Notes under the pieces: generated by a model
Told to the model about the DNA's origin: nothing
What the model saw: only the letters and a program-made list of their open reading frames with translations
The model's database searches: none
Part shown: positions 1-7,077 of the stretch, piece by piece
Layout of the letters: each line of letters opens with the position of its first letter
Numbering within the stretch: position 1 is the first letter of the stretch
Source of the DNA: Candidatus Methylomirabilota bacterium
Lineage (GTDB): Bacteria; Methylomirabilota; Methylomirabilia; Methylomirabilales; JACQHM01
Assembly: GCA_016199025.1 (NCBI GenBank)
Contig: JACQHM010000170.1
Coordinates: 1-8,977, forward strand
Direction of reading: 5' to 3'
DNA length: 8,977 nt
Program-made: the position numbers and the translations under genes

Positions 1-483
1 ATGAGACGGATCCTCATCTTGAATGGGCCAAACTTGAACCTCTTGGGTCGGAGGGAGCCAGAGGTCTACGGCTCCATGACTTTGGGGGCGATCGAGGAGG
101 AGGTGAAGCGCTATGCCGCCTCCACGAATGTCGAGGTCCACTTCGTTCAATCGAACCATGAAGGGGTGTTGATCGACGCGATCCACGATGCAGTGGGGTG
201 GGCCGAGGCCCTCGTGATCAACCCTGCCGCTTTCACCCATACCAGCGTGGCGCTCCGGGATGCTGTCGTCGCCTCCTCCCTCCCAACGGTCGAGGTTCAT
301 CTTTCTAACATCCACCGACGGGAACCCTTCCGGCGCCACTCCTTCATCGCTGAGGTGGCCGAGGGGCAGATCTCAGGATTCGGCTCGTTCAGTTATCTCC
401 TGGGAATCCAGGCGGCTTTGGCCCTCATCGAACAACGAGAGAAGGCCAAACATGCCGGGGGCCCAGAGGGGAATCTCTCTTGA
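1..483 (+). CDS. aroQ: Type II 3-dehydroquinate dehydratase
   Basis: This cytoplasmic enzyme dehydrates 3-dehydroquinate to 3-dehydroshikimate, the third step of the shikimate pathway to aromatic amino acids. The 160-residue product has the usual length and all the family landmarks: LNGPNLNLLG (residues 7-16), REPEVYG (18-24) with the catalytic Tyr23, QSNHEG (50-55), NPAAFTHTS (74-82) and EVHLSNIHRREPFRRHS (98-114). Compared with the Mycobacterium tuberculosis enzyme, the active-site set appears as Asn11, Arg18, Tyr23, Asn74, His80, His100, Arg107 and Arg111, so the protein should be active. The ATG is the first base of the window, so its ribosome binding site cannot be seen. The N-terminus nevertheless fits the family exactly. 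The last 15 or so residues are polar and variable. efp follows after 46 bases on the same strand. Confidence 0.97.
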   Translation: MRRILILNGPNLNLLGRREPEVYGSMTLGAIEEEVKRYAASTNVEVHFVQSNHEGVLIDAIHDAVGWAEALVINPAAFTHTSVALRDAVVASSLPTVEVHLSNIHRREPFRRHSFIAEVAEGQISGFGSFSYLLGIQAALALIEQREKAKHAGGPEGNLS

Positions 484-513
484 TTCTTCCCCATGGGGCT
501 TTGATTGTTTCAG

Positions 514-520
514 AAGGAGG
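514..520 (+). promoter_or_regulatory. Shine-Dalgarno site that fixes the efp TTG start
   Basis: AAGGAGG lies nine bases upstream of the TTG at 530. This strong site decides the start of efp. The reading frame stays open far upstream into aroQ, but no other start codon has both a good ribosome binding site and the family N-terminus. Confidence 0.85.
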
Positions 521-529
521 GATCTTCTC

Positions 530-1087
530 TTGATCTCCGCGGGTGACTTGAGAACAGGGATGAGGATTGAATTGGACGGCGTCCCCTATGTCGTGCTGGG
601 GTATCAGTGGGTGAAGCCTGGGAAGGGGGGTGCCTTTATGCGGACGAAGCTCCGGAACATGAAGACCGGCACCCTCCTGGACAAGACGTTCCGAACGGAG
701 GAAAAGGTTTCCCCCGCCCAGATCGAGGAACGAAAGGTCCAATTCCTCTACAAGAGCGAGGTCGAGTCTATCTTCATGGATATGGAGACCTACGAGCAGT
801 TTTCCCTCGGGCCGGAAGAGCTTGGACCGGCAAAAGATTTCCTCGAAGAGGGACTCACCCTCACGACGTTCTTCCACCGGGGCGAGGCGGTTGGGGTCGA
901 ACTTCCAATCTTCGTGGAGCTTGCTGTGGCCGAGACAGACCCCGGTGTCAGGGGGGATACCGCGCAAGGAGGTTCAAAACCGGCGAAGCTGGAGACTGGG
1001 GCGATTCTCCAGGTCCCCCTGTTCATCAACGTCGGGGATCGGATCAGGGTGGACACGAGGACAGGGGACTACGTTGAACGGGTCTAA
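530..1087 (+). CDS. efp: Translation elongation factor P (TTG start)
   Basis: EF-P binds between the ribosomal P and E sites and helps peptide-bond formation at consecutive prolines. From the TTG start the product is 185 residues, the normal EF-P length, and opens with (M)ISAGDLRTGMRIELDGVPY. The KOW-like N-terminal domain carries the loop VKPGKGGAF (residues 28-36) with Lys32 at the tip, the position that is post-translationally modified in many bacteria. The middle OB domain covers roughly 65-128. The C-terminal OB domain contains the signature stretch from about 141 (GGSKPAKLETG) to FINVGDRIRVDTRTGDYVERV at the end. No EpmA, EpmB or EarP gene is in the window, so the modification state is unknown. 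aroQ beside efp is a common bacterial neighbourhood, although the usual accB/accC partners are absent here. The TAA stop is one base before the thiE ATG. Confidence 0.95.
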   Translation: MISAGDLRTGMRIELDGVPYVVLGYQWVKPGKGGAFMRTKLRNMKTGTLLDKTFRTEEKVSPAQIEERKVQFLYKSEVESIFMDMETYEQFSLGPEELGPAKDFLEEGLTLTTFFHRGEAVGVELPIFVELAVAETDPGVRGDTAQGGSKPAKLETGAILQVPLFINVGDRIRVDTRTGDYVERV

Positions 1088-1088
1088 G

Positions 1089-1724
1089 ATGCGGTGGGAC
1101 CTGTGCGTCATCACCGATCGGCGGGTGGCCGGGGGGCTTTCGCATGCCGAGCTGGCCAAGAGGGCCTTGGCGGGGGGCGCAAGGATGATCCAGCTCCGGG
1201 ACAAAGAGGCCTCCATGCGGGCCCTCCTTCCCGAGGCGCTTCAGGTTGCTGAACGCTGCCGAAGCTCGGGAGCCACCTTCATCGTGAATGATCGCCTGGA
1301 TTTGGCATTGGCCGTCGGGGCGGATGGGGTCCATCTGGGTCAGGAGGACCTCCCGGCCAAGGAGACCAGAAGGCTCTTGGGGGAGGGGAAGCTTTTGGGG
1401 ATCTCGACCCACTCCCTGGAGCAGGCCCTCAAGGCCCAAGAGGAGGGAGCCGATTACATCGGGGTCGGCCCCATTTTCAGAACCGGGACAAAGGAGATGG
1501 GATACGAACCGATAGGCCCTCCCCTCATCCGGGAGGTCCGGCGGAAGGTCACGATCCCGATCTTGGCCATTGGCGGGATTACCCTTGAGAACGTGTCCGA
1601 GGTCATCGCCGCAGGGGCTGATGGGGCCGCGGTGATCTCCGCCATTGCGGGGGCCCCCGATATCACGGCGGCGGTCAAAAAGTTCCTGAAGGTTATCCGT
1701 CAGGTCAAGGAGGCCTTTTCATAA
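1089..1724 (+). CDS. thiE: Thiamine phosphate synthase
   Basis: ThiE joins HMP-pyrophosphate and the thiazole phosphate to make thiamine monophosphate. The 211-residue TIM-barrel protein has the family motifs in order: CVITDRR (6-12), QLRDK (35-39) for pyrophosphate binding, NDR (67-69), GADGVHLGQEDL (77-88), GISTHS (104-109), the GADYIGVGPIF stretch with TGTKE (120-136) and AIGGIT (160-165) near the phosphate-binding C-terminal end. The ATG one base after the efp stop is chosen because the product then begins immediately before the conserved ITDRR strand; longer forms read through efp in another frame. The spacing implies translational coupling with efp. No TPP riboswitch and no other thi gene is visible, so this copy appears to be expressed with efp. 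TenI-like proteins are relatives, but the catalytic motifs here favour true ThiE. Confidence 0.94.
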   Translation: MRWDLCVITDRRVAGGLSHAELAKRALAGGARMIQLRDKEASMRALLPEALQVAERCRSSGATFIVNDRLDLALAVGADGVHLGQEDLPAKETRRLLGEGKLLGISTHSLEQALKAQEEGADYIGVGPIFRTGTKEMGYEPIGPPLIREVRRKVTIPILAIGGITLENVSEVIAAGADGAAVISAIAGAPDITAAVKKFLKVIRQVKEAFS

Positions 1725-1727
1725 ACG

Positions 1728-1788
1728 GATTGCCGATTGCCGATTTTCGATTTTAAAATCCAAAATCGCAAATCGAAAATTGCAAATC
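1728..1788. repeat. AT-rich imperfect inverted repeat between thiE and the liv operon
   Basis: Two tandem GATTGCC units (1728-1741) run into an inverted repeat. The left arm is 1735-1753 and the right arm 1770-1788; they match at 16 of 19 positions, with a continuous 11-bp core (ATTTTCGATTT / AAATCGAAAAT). The loop is 16 bases and contains further AAAATC words. Composition contrasts sharply with the G+C-rich genes on both sides. From memory, units of this GATTTTCGATTT type recur between genes in several uncultivated bacterial lineages, often creating false N-terminal extensions. Here too the livJ frame stays open through it. It could be a mobile repeat, a transcript-processing hairpin or the site of a promoter. 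There is no T-run to support a classic terminator. Confidence 0.65.
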
Positions 1789-1792
1789 CTAC

Positions 1793-1799
1793 AAGGAGG
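1793..1799 (+). promoter_or_regulatory. Ribosome binding site of the liv binding-protein gene
   Basis: AAGGAGG is followed by a long G/A-rich run that includes a second GGGAG (1803-1807), four bases before the ATG at 1812. The purine run supports a start at 1812 rather than inside the AT-rich repeat. An ATG at 1821 is a less likely alternative. Confidence 0.65.
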
Positions 1800-1811
1800 G
1801 GGGGGAGAGAG

Positions 1812-3017
1812 ATGAGGTGCATGTGGCTTCCGCGATTCCTGGCGCTTGTCGCCACGCTGGTCATGAGCTTGTCCGTCTTGGCTTCCCAGGCGGCTGCCCA
1901 GAAGGGGGTCATCAAGATCGCCACCCAGAGCCCCCTGTCGGGAGAACAGTCGGCCCTTGGAGAGGGACTCAAAAATGGAGCCCAGCTCGCCATCGAAAAG
2001 CTGAAGGGAGACCTCGAGAAGCTGGGCTTCAGGGTGGAGCTGGTCCCCTTCGACGATCAGGCCAAACCCGACGTGGGCGTGGCCAACGCCAAGCGGATCG
2101 TCGCCGATCCTGACATCCTCCTGGTCATCGGCCACCTGAATTCGGGGGTCGCCTTGCCCGCGTCAGAGATCTACAAGGACCAGGGGCCGAACCTCGCGAT
2201 GATCTCGCCGGCCAACACAAACCCCCTCATCACGGACCGGAACTACCCCAATGTGAATCGGGTCTGCGGTCGGGATGACGTCCAGGGAGAAGTGGGGGCC
2301 CGCTTTGCAAAGGAGGAGCTGAAGGTCAAGTCGGCCTACATCCTCCATGACAAGACCCTTTACGGGCAGGGCGTGGCCGAGTTCTTCCGCGACATGGCCA
2401 AGAGTTTTGGCATCAATGTCGTTGGTTTCGAAGGGACAGAGGAGAAGGCGAACTTCGATCCTATCATCACCCCCATGAAGGCCATGAAGCCGGATCTGGT
2501 CTACTTCGGCGGGATCTACAGCCAAGCGGCTGTCCTGTTCAAGCAGGCCCGGGAGAAAGGGATGGACAAGGCCCTCTTCCTTGGGCCCGATGGTATGGAC
2601 TCATCGGAGCTGGTGAGAATCGCAGGCAAGGCTGCCGTTGGGATGTACTACACCACCGTCGTGGGCCCTCCCACCATCTACCCGGAGGCGAAGGATTTTA
2701 TCAAAGCCTACAAGGCCAGGTTCGGCAAGGATCCTGAACCTTTTGCCGCCCAGTCCTACGACTCGGCCGCCGTCGGGCTGAAGGCCATCGAGCTGGCGAT
2801 CAAGGAGGCCGGCGGTAAGAAGCCGACCCGCGCCCAGGTCAGCTCGGCCATCAGGAAGATCAAGAACTTCAAGGGGATCACCGGGACCATCAATTTTGAC
2901 GGAAAGGGGGACCCAGTCAAGGCCAAGTATTTTATCATCCAGGTAATCTCTGATGACCCGGCCAAGTGGGGGGAGAACAAGGTCGTCAAGACCCTGGAGA
3001 TCGCCGCCCCCCGTTAA
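1812..3017 (+). CDS. livJ: Branched-chain amino acid ABC transporter, periplasmic binding protein
   Basis: This is the extracytoplasmic receptor of a Liv/HAAT importer. The 401-residue product starts with a clear signal peptide: a short basic start, a hydrophobic core (about residues 9-24), then SQAAA with likely signal-peptidase I cleavage before Gln30. No lipobox cysteine is present, so a freely soluble periplasmic protein is expected. The mature part begins with VIKIATQSPLSGEQSALGEG, the usual first strand and ligand loop of type I (Peripla_BP_6) binding proteins, and ends with the family-typical FKGITGTINFDGKGDP followed by a short tail. The ATG at 1812 directly precedes the signal peptide, and the upstream open frame runs through a repeat. 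Four transporter genes follow on the same strand. Family members bind Leu/Ile/Val but also other amino acids, amides or aromatic acids, so the ligand is not established; livJ is a role name. Confidence 0.92.
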   Translation: MRCMWLPRFLALVATLVMSLSVLASQAAAQKGVIKIATQSPLSGEQSALGEGLKNGAQLAIEKLKGDLEKLGFRVELVPFDDQAKPDVGVANAKRIVADPDILLVIGHLNSGVALPASEIYKDQGPNLAMISPANTNPLITDRNYPNVNRVCGRDDVQGEVGARFAKEELKVKSAYILHDKTLYGQGVAEFFRDMAKSFGINVVGFEGTEEKANFDPIITPMKAMKPDLVYFGGIYSQAAVLFKQAREKGMDKALFLGPDGMDSSELVRIAGKAAVGMYYTTVVGPPTIYPEAKDFIKAYKARFGKDPEPFAAQSYDSAAVGLKAIELAIKEAGGKKPTRAQVSSAIRKIKNFKGITGTINFDGKGDPVKAKYFIIQVISDDPAKWGENKVVKTLEIAAPR

Positions 3018-3065
3018 AGAAGAAGGGCTGATAGGGAAGGAGCCTAGAGGCGCGTACGGTGAGCG

Positions 3066-4031
3066 ATGAGCCTCCTGATCACCATGTTCCCCCAGGTGTT
3101 GATGGACGGCATCGTCCTGGGGTTTATGTACGCCCTGATCGCCTTGGGGTATACCATGGTCTATGGAGTCCTCCAGCTCATCAACTTTGCCCACAGCGAG
3201 ATCTTCGTCCTCGGCGCCTTTGTGGGGGTGGAGATCCTTCTGAGCCTGAAGGCCGCCGGGTATCTTTCGGCCATCCCTCCCTTCGTGCTGCTTTTCGCCC
3301 TGGTGGCGGCAGGCATGGCCGCCAGCGGACTCCTGGCCGTCCTGGTCGAGCGGGTGGCCTACCGGCCCCTCCGGGGTGCCCCACGCCTCGTCCCCCTGAT
3401 CTCCGCCATCGGCGCCTCCTTTTTTCTCCAGGATGCCATTCGCCTCTTCGAGAGCCTCTGGCGAAACGCCTTCTATTTGACCTATCCCTCCGTTGAGCTT
3501 TTCGACCGCCGGATCAGGTTGGGCGCCGCCATCGACATCTCGCTGAAATCTCTCGTCGTCATCGTCTCTGCCCTTCTGATGCTGATCAGCCTCCAACTGT
3601 TCGTCAACCGAACGAAGGTGGGGAAGGCCATCCGGGCCGTGGCCGAAGATCAGATGACGGCTTCTTTAATGGGGATTGACGTCAACCGGATCATCTCGGT
3701 GACCTTCTTGATCGGCGGGGCCATGGGCGGCGCGGCAGGGGTCCTCTTCGGCATCCAGTATAGCCTGATCAATCCTTATACGGGATTCATCCCCGGCCTG
3801 AAGGCCTTCACAGCCGCGGTCCTCGGCGGAATCGGCAATATCCCTGGGGCCATGGTCGGGGGGATTGTCCTGGGCCTTCTGGAGGCCTTCTCGGCCTCCT
3901 ATCTGTCGCTCTTGACTGGAGGGGCCTTCGGCGCTGAGTATAAGGACATCCTCGCGTTCAGTCTCCTGATCGTTATCCTGATCTTTCGCCCCCGGGGCCT
4001 CCTTGGTGAGATCGTCGCCGAGAAAACCTGA
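3066..4031 (+). CDS. livH: Branched-chain amino acid ABC transporter permease LivH
   Basis: LivH is one of the two membrane subunits of the importer channel. The 321-residue protein is mostly hydrophobic, with about eight predicted membrane segments. It has the LivH hallmark GYTMVYGVLQLINFAHSE (28-45), where the first segments lead into the conserved N-F-A-H-S/G-E. The coupling-helix region GKAIRAVAEDQMTASLMGID (186-205) docks onto the ATPases. The family-typical AFTAAVLGGIGNIPGAMVGG (247-266) and the C-terminal FRPRGLLGE are present. An in-frame TGA at 3060-3062 rules out a longer start. The ribosome binding site is weak or distant (AAGGAG at about 3037-3042), so an internal ATG at 3084 is possible. 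It lies 48 bases after the binding-protein gene and 11 bases before livM, consistent with one operon. Confidence 0.95.
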   Translation: MSLLITMFPQVLMDGIVLGFMYALIALGYTMVYGVLQLINFAHSEIFVLGAFVGVEILLSLKAAGYLSAIPPFVLLFALVAAGMAASGLLAVLVERVAYRPLRGAPRLVPLISAIGASFFLQDAIRLFESLWRNAFYLTYPSVELFDRRIRLGAAIDISLKSLVVIVSALLMLISLQLFVNRTKVGKAIRAVAEDQMTASLMGIDVNRIISVTFLIGGAMGGAAGVLFGIQYSLINPYTGFIPGLKAFTAAVLGGIGNIPGAMVGGIVLGLLEAFSASYLSLLTGGAFGAEYKDILAFSLLIVILIFRPRGLLGEIVAEKT

Positions 4032-4042
4032 AGGGAAGAAAC

Positions 4043-5359
4043 ATGATCAAAGAGACAGAGAGGGATCCCGACCAGGGGAAGCTCAAGCGTCCGGCTTTCC
4101 TCCTCCCGCTGCTCCAGGGGGCAGGGACAGTGGCCCTCATCTCTCTCAGCATCTTTCTGGTCAAGGCCTTCCCCCAGTCTCTCCTCGCCTTCCTCCTCTT
4201 TCAGAGCTCCCTCCTGGTTATCTACTACGCCAGGTTCACCTTTGCCTTGAAGGTCGGTCTCGCATCGGTGGTTCTTGGCCTGCTGATGCCCTACCTCGGG
4301 ACCATCAACGGCTACTACCTAGAGGTCGCCACGCAGATCGGGATCTTCGTCGCGTTGGCCCTGGGGCTTAACATCGTAGTCGGGTTAGCCGGGCTCCTGG
4401 ACTTAGGCTACGTGGCCTTCTACGCGGTGGGGGCGTATCTGTGGGCCATCTTCGGCTCTCGGCAGGCGGGTGAGATCTTCTCCTTCGCCACGTTCCCCCT
4501 GGCTCCAGGGTGGTTCTTCGTTTTCCTCCTTCTGGGGCTGATGATCGCGGCCCTCACCGGGATCCTCCTTGGACTGCCGGTCTTGAGGCTTCGGGGCGAC
4601 TACCTGGCCATCGTCACTCTAGGATTCGGCGAGGTCATCCGGGTCTTGGCCAATAACCTGGATAAGCCCATCAACATCACCAACGGTCCTAAGGGCATCA
4701 CCCCCATCCAGCGCCCCCCGCTCTTCTTCCAACCTGTTCTAGAAGGCCTCGGCATCGACGCCCCACCCTCTGTCCTGTACCCGCTGTACTTCTACTTCCT
4801 GGTGATCATGATCGTGGTCCTCGTGATCCTCGTGAACCAACGCCTTAAGCAGTCGCATATCGGGCGGGCCTGGGAGGCCATCCGGGAGGACGAGATGGCG
4901 GCGGTGGCCATGGGGGTGCCCCTTGTCCGGATGAAACTTTTCGCCTTCGCCTCCGGGGCCTCCTTCGCCGGTATCATGGGCGTTGTCTTCAGCGCCAAGC
5001 AGTTCTTCATCAACCCGGAGAGCTTCACCTTCATGGAGTCCATCGGTGTCCTCGCCATGGTCATCCTGGGGGGGATGGGTTCCATCCCGGGGGCAATCCT
5101 GGGCGCGACGGTGGTGACGGTCCTGAACCTACAGATCCTCAAAAGTCTGTCCTTGTGGCTGAACGCCCTCAGGAATTCCGGGCTGACCCTCAACCTGCCC
5201 TTCATCGGCGCCTATTCGTTAAGTCAGCTTCCGGTGCAGCTCGAGCCGGCAAAGTACGAACGGATGGTCTTCGGCATCATCCTCATCCTGATGATGATCT
5301 TTAGGCCCCAGGGGATCCTCCCGGCAGAGCGCCAGAGGAGGGCAGGGGGCGGGAAGTAG
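4043..5359 (+). CDS. livM: Branched-chain amino acid ABC transporter permease LivM
   Basis: LivM is the second membrane subunit and pairs with LivH. The 438-residue product resembles the long form of the family (E. coli LivM is also over 400 residues). It has an N-terminal region with extra membrane segments (about 20-85) before the conserved core, which starts at ALGLNIVVGLAGLLDLGYVA (106-125). LRGDYLAIVTLGFGEVIR (183-200) and the substrate-path segment NITNGPKGI follow. The ATPase-coupling motif GRAWEAIREDEMAAVAMGV (274-292) and the GGMGSIPGAILGA segment (343-355) are intact, and the protein ends with FRPQGILPAER. A purine-rich GAAGGGAAGAA just before the ATG serves as ribosome binding site. 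The stop codon is two bases before livG, so coupled translation is likely. It is complete, with no sign of frameshift. Confidence 0.95.
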   Translation: MIKETERDPDQGKLKRPAFLLPLLQGAGTVALISLSIFLVKAFPQSLLAFLLFQSSLLVIYYARFTFALKVGLASVVLGLLMPYLGTINGYYLEVATQIGIFVALALGLNIVVGLAGLLDLGYVAFYAVGAYLWAIFGSRQAGEIFSFATFPLAPGWFFVFLLLGLMIAALTGILLGLPVLRLRGDYLAIVTLGFGEVIRVLANNLDKPINITNGPKGITPIQRPPLFFQPVLEGLGIDAPPSVLYPLYFYFLVIMIVVLVILVNQRLKQSHIGRAWEAIREDEMAAVAMGVPLVRMKLFAFASGASFAGIMGVVFSAKQFFINPESFTFMESIGVLAMVILGGMGSIPGAILGATVVTVLNLQILKSLSLWLNALRNSGLTLNLPFIGAYSLSQLPVQLEPAKYERMVFGIILILMMIFRPQGILPAERQRRAGGGK

Positions 5360-5361
5360 CC

Positions 5362-6165
5362 ATGCCACTGTTCGAGGCGAGGAAGGTCACGAAGCGATTC
5401 GGCGGCTTGGTCGCCGTCAACGGGGTTAACCTTACCCTCGAGAAAGGGATGATCGCCTCGATCATCGGGCCGAACGGGGCGGGGAAGACGACCCTCTTCA
5501 ACGTCTGCACCGGCATCTACCCCCCCGACGAAGGGGCGATCCTCTTCGATGGTCAGCCGCTCGTGGGCTTAAGCCCAGATCGGATCACCGCCCTTGGCGT
5601 CTGTCGGACCTTCCAGAACATCCGGCTCTTCGCCAACATGACGGTGATGGAGAACGTCCTGGTCGGGATGCACTGTCGGCTGACGATCAGCCTCCCCGAT
5701 GTCCTCACCCGCTCCCCCCGTTTCAAGAAGGAGGAGGAGGGGGCCTGGCGGAGAGCGGAGGAACTGTTGAAGTTTGTCGGCCTCCACGGCCAGGAGGACG
5801 AGCTGGCCAAGAACCTCCCCTATGGCGACCAACGGCGCCTGGAACTCGCCAGGGCCTTGGCCTCGGAGCCGAAGCTTCTGTTGCTCGACGAGCCAACAGC
5901 AGGGATGAGCCTCATGGAGGCCCAGGCCCTCATGGATCTGTTAAAACGGCTCATCGGCGAGTTCGGTCTGACGATCTTCCTGATTGAACACAACATGCGG
6001 GTCGTCATGGGGATCTCCGAGCAGGTGACGGTCCTGGATCACGGCGAGACCATCGCCGAGGGGAAGCCTGCGGAGGTCCAGAACGATCCTCGAGTGATCG
6101 AGGCCTATCTTGGGCGGAGGCGGTGGAGCGCGCCTCTTCGGGAGGGATCACAACCTCCACTGTAG
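5362..6165 (+). CDS. livG: Branched-chain amino acid ABC transporter ATP-binding protein LivG
   Basis: LivG is one of the two cytoplasmic ATPases powering the importer. The 267-residue protein has Walker A GPNGAGKTT (36-44), the Q-loop in CRTFQNIRLF (Gln85), the ABC signature region NLPYGDQRRLELARAL (151-166), Walker B LLLLDEP (172-178) followed by TAGMS, and the H-loop His210 in LIEHNM. The signature reads LPYGDQ instead of LSGGQ; a Y-G-x-Q form is normal for LivG, so I do not take it as a defect. The insertion with SLPDVLTRSPRFKKEEE (110-126) in the helical domain is also typical of LivG. The tail after AYLG (about 16 residues, RRRWSAPLREG and onward) is a non-conserved extension. It starts two bases after livM, while livF follows only after an 85-base gap. 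Confidence 0.95.
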   Translation: MPLFEARKVTKRFGGLVAVNGVNLTLEKGMIASIIGPNGAGKTTLFNVCTGIYPPDEGAILFDGQPLVGLSPDRITALGVCRTFQNIRLFANMTVMENVLVGMHCRLTISLPDVLTRSPRFKKEEEGAWRRAEELLKFVGLHGQEDELAKNLPYGDQRRLELARALASEPKLLLLDEPTAGMSLMEAQALMDLLKRLIGEFGLTIFLIEHNMRVVMGISEQVTVLDHGETIAEGKPAEVQNDPRVIEAYLGRRRWSAPLREGSQPPL

Positions 6166-6188
6166 TTGGGACCTGGACCACTCCCAAC
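6165..6188 (+). other. Small hairpin at the livG stop, in the livG-livF gap
   Basis: GTTGGGA (6165-6171) and TCCCAAC (6182-6188) form a perfect 7-bp stem with a 10-base loop, starting on the last base of the livG stop codon. No T-run follows, so it is not a standard terminator. It could stabilise or process the mRNA between the two ATPase genes, or be chance. Confidence 0.3.
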
Positions 6189-6250
6189 GGCCTGGGGCAA
6201 GGTGGCAGGTCGCATACCTACACGTCGGCACGATCGGCAGGGCAGAGGGT

Positions 6251-6961
6251 ATGCTCGAGGTCAAAGACCTTCACATCTACTATGGCCAAATCCACGCGTT
6301 AAAGGGGATCTCCTTTGCCGTGGCGAAGGGGGCGATCGTTGCCCTCCTGGGGAATAACGGGGCAGGGAAGACGACAACGCTCAAGGCCATCTCGGGGGTG
6401 CTCCAGCCCCGCGAGGGGATCATCCGTTTGGAGGGTCAGGTCCTGAATGGCCTTCCTCCCCACAGGATCGTCAGCCTGGGGATCGCCACCGTCCCAGAGG
6501 GGCGGAGGGTCTTCCAGCGTTTAACCGTCCTGGACAACTTGGAGATGGGCGCCTACGCCAGGAGGGACGGCGAGATTGCCGAGGATATGGAGAGGGTCTT
6601 CGCCCTCTTCCCCCGCCTGAAGGAGCGGAGGAAACAGGTGGCCGGGACCCTGTCGGGAGGAGAGCAGCAAATGCTGGCCATCGGTCGGGCGCTGATGGCG
6701 CGCCCCAGACTCCTCCTCTTAGACGAACCTTCCATGGGGCTCGGCCCAATGCTCGTGGAGCAGATCTTCGAGACGATCCGGGATATCAACCAACAGGGAA
6801 CGACGATCCTTTTAATCGAACAGAACGCAGCCATGGCCCTCTCCATCGCCCAGAGGGGCTACGTTCTGGAGACAGGCAGGATCGTCATTCAAGATACCGC
6901 CCAGAACCTTCAGCAGGATGAGACGGTGAGAAAACTCTATCTGGGCGAGGAGGTCACGTGA
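6251..6961 (+). CDS. livF: Branched-chain amino acid ABC transporter ATP-binding protein LivF
   Basis: LivF is the second ATPase of the importer and forms a heterodimer with LivG. From the ATG at 6251 the product is 236 residues, the usual LivF length, starting MLEVKDLHIYYGQIHALKG. It has Walker A GNNGAGKTT (34-42), the LivF-specific VPEGRRVFQRLTV stretch (81-93) with the Q-loop Gln89, a canonical signature LSGGEQQ (134-140), Walker B LLLLDEP (154-160) then SMGLGP, and IEQNA (189-193), where Gln replaces the H-loop histidine as is usual in LivF. The frame is open back into livG, but that extension has no family similarity. The ribosome binding site is poor (AGAGG, two to three bases from the ATG), so expression may depend on coupling or be lower. 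It is the last gene of the operon; no clear terminator hairpin with a T-run is visible downstream. Confidence 0.94.
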   Translation: MLEVKDLHIYYGQIHALKGISFAVAKGAIVALLGNNGAGKTTTLKAISGVLQPREGIIRLEGQVLNGLPPHRIVSLGIATVPEGRRVFQRLTVLDNLEMGAYARRDGEIAEDMERVFALFPRLKERRKQVAGTLSGGEQQMLAIGRALMARPRLLLLDEPSMGLGPMLVEQIFETIRDINQQGTTILLIEQNAAMALSIAQRGYVLETGRIVIQDTAQNLQQDETVRKLYLGEEVT

Positions 6962-7077
6962 GGATATGTCATCCAGATGGGGGGATTGTCTTGCACAAGC
7001 CGGCCTCTGACCTCTTGAAAAACGACCTCGTAGGGCACAAGCCTGAATGGGATACACGCTGTTATCTGCCGTTGCCA
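6962..7077. other. Convergent intergenic spacer after livF
   Basis: This 116-base spacer separates livF (+) from the protease gene on the - strand. I see no gene. A GCACAAGCC word occurs twice (starting near 6993 and 7036). Long-range GAGGTCA/TGACCTC arms (6950-6956 and 7008-7014) are too far apart to be a convincing terminator. Confidence 0.4.

Noticed and set aside
484..529. TPP riboswitch or promoter for efp/thiE
   Set aside because: The gap is only 46 bases and shows no THI-box words; the gap before thiE is a single base.
425..967. - strand open frame antisense to aroQ/efp
   Set aside because: It lies opposite clear genes, has no family motif, and is explained by codon bias on the other strand.
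1719..2135. - strand frames beginning inside livJ and ending in the AT-rich repeat
   Set aside because: They end in translated repeat sequence and are antisense to the signal peptide and first domain of the binding protein.
2601..3596. Long - strand open frame (331 codons) across the end of livJ and start of livH
   Set aside because: It is antisense to two well-supported genes, its translation is dominated by Gly, Asp, His and Gln as expected from reading G+C-rich codons backwards, and it has no recognisable domain or start site.
5815..5832. Apparent damage of the LivG ABC signature (LPYGDQ)
   Set aside because: LivG proteins normally have a Y-G-x-Q form here; all other ATPase motifs are intact, so this is family variation.
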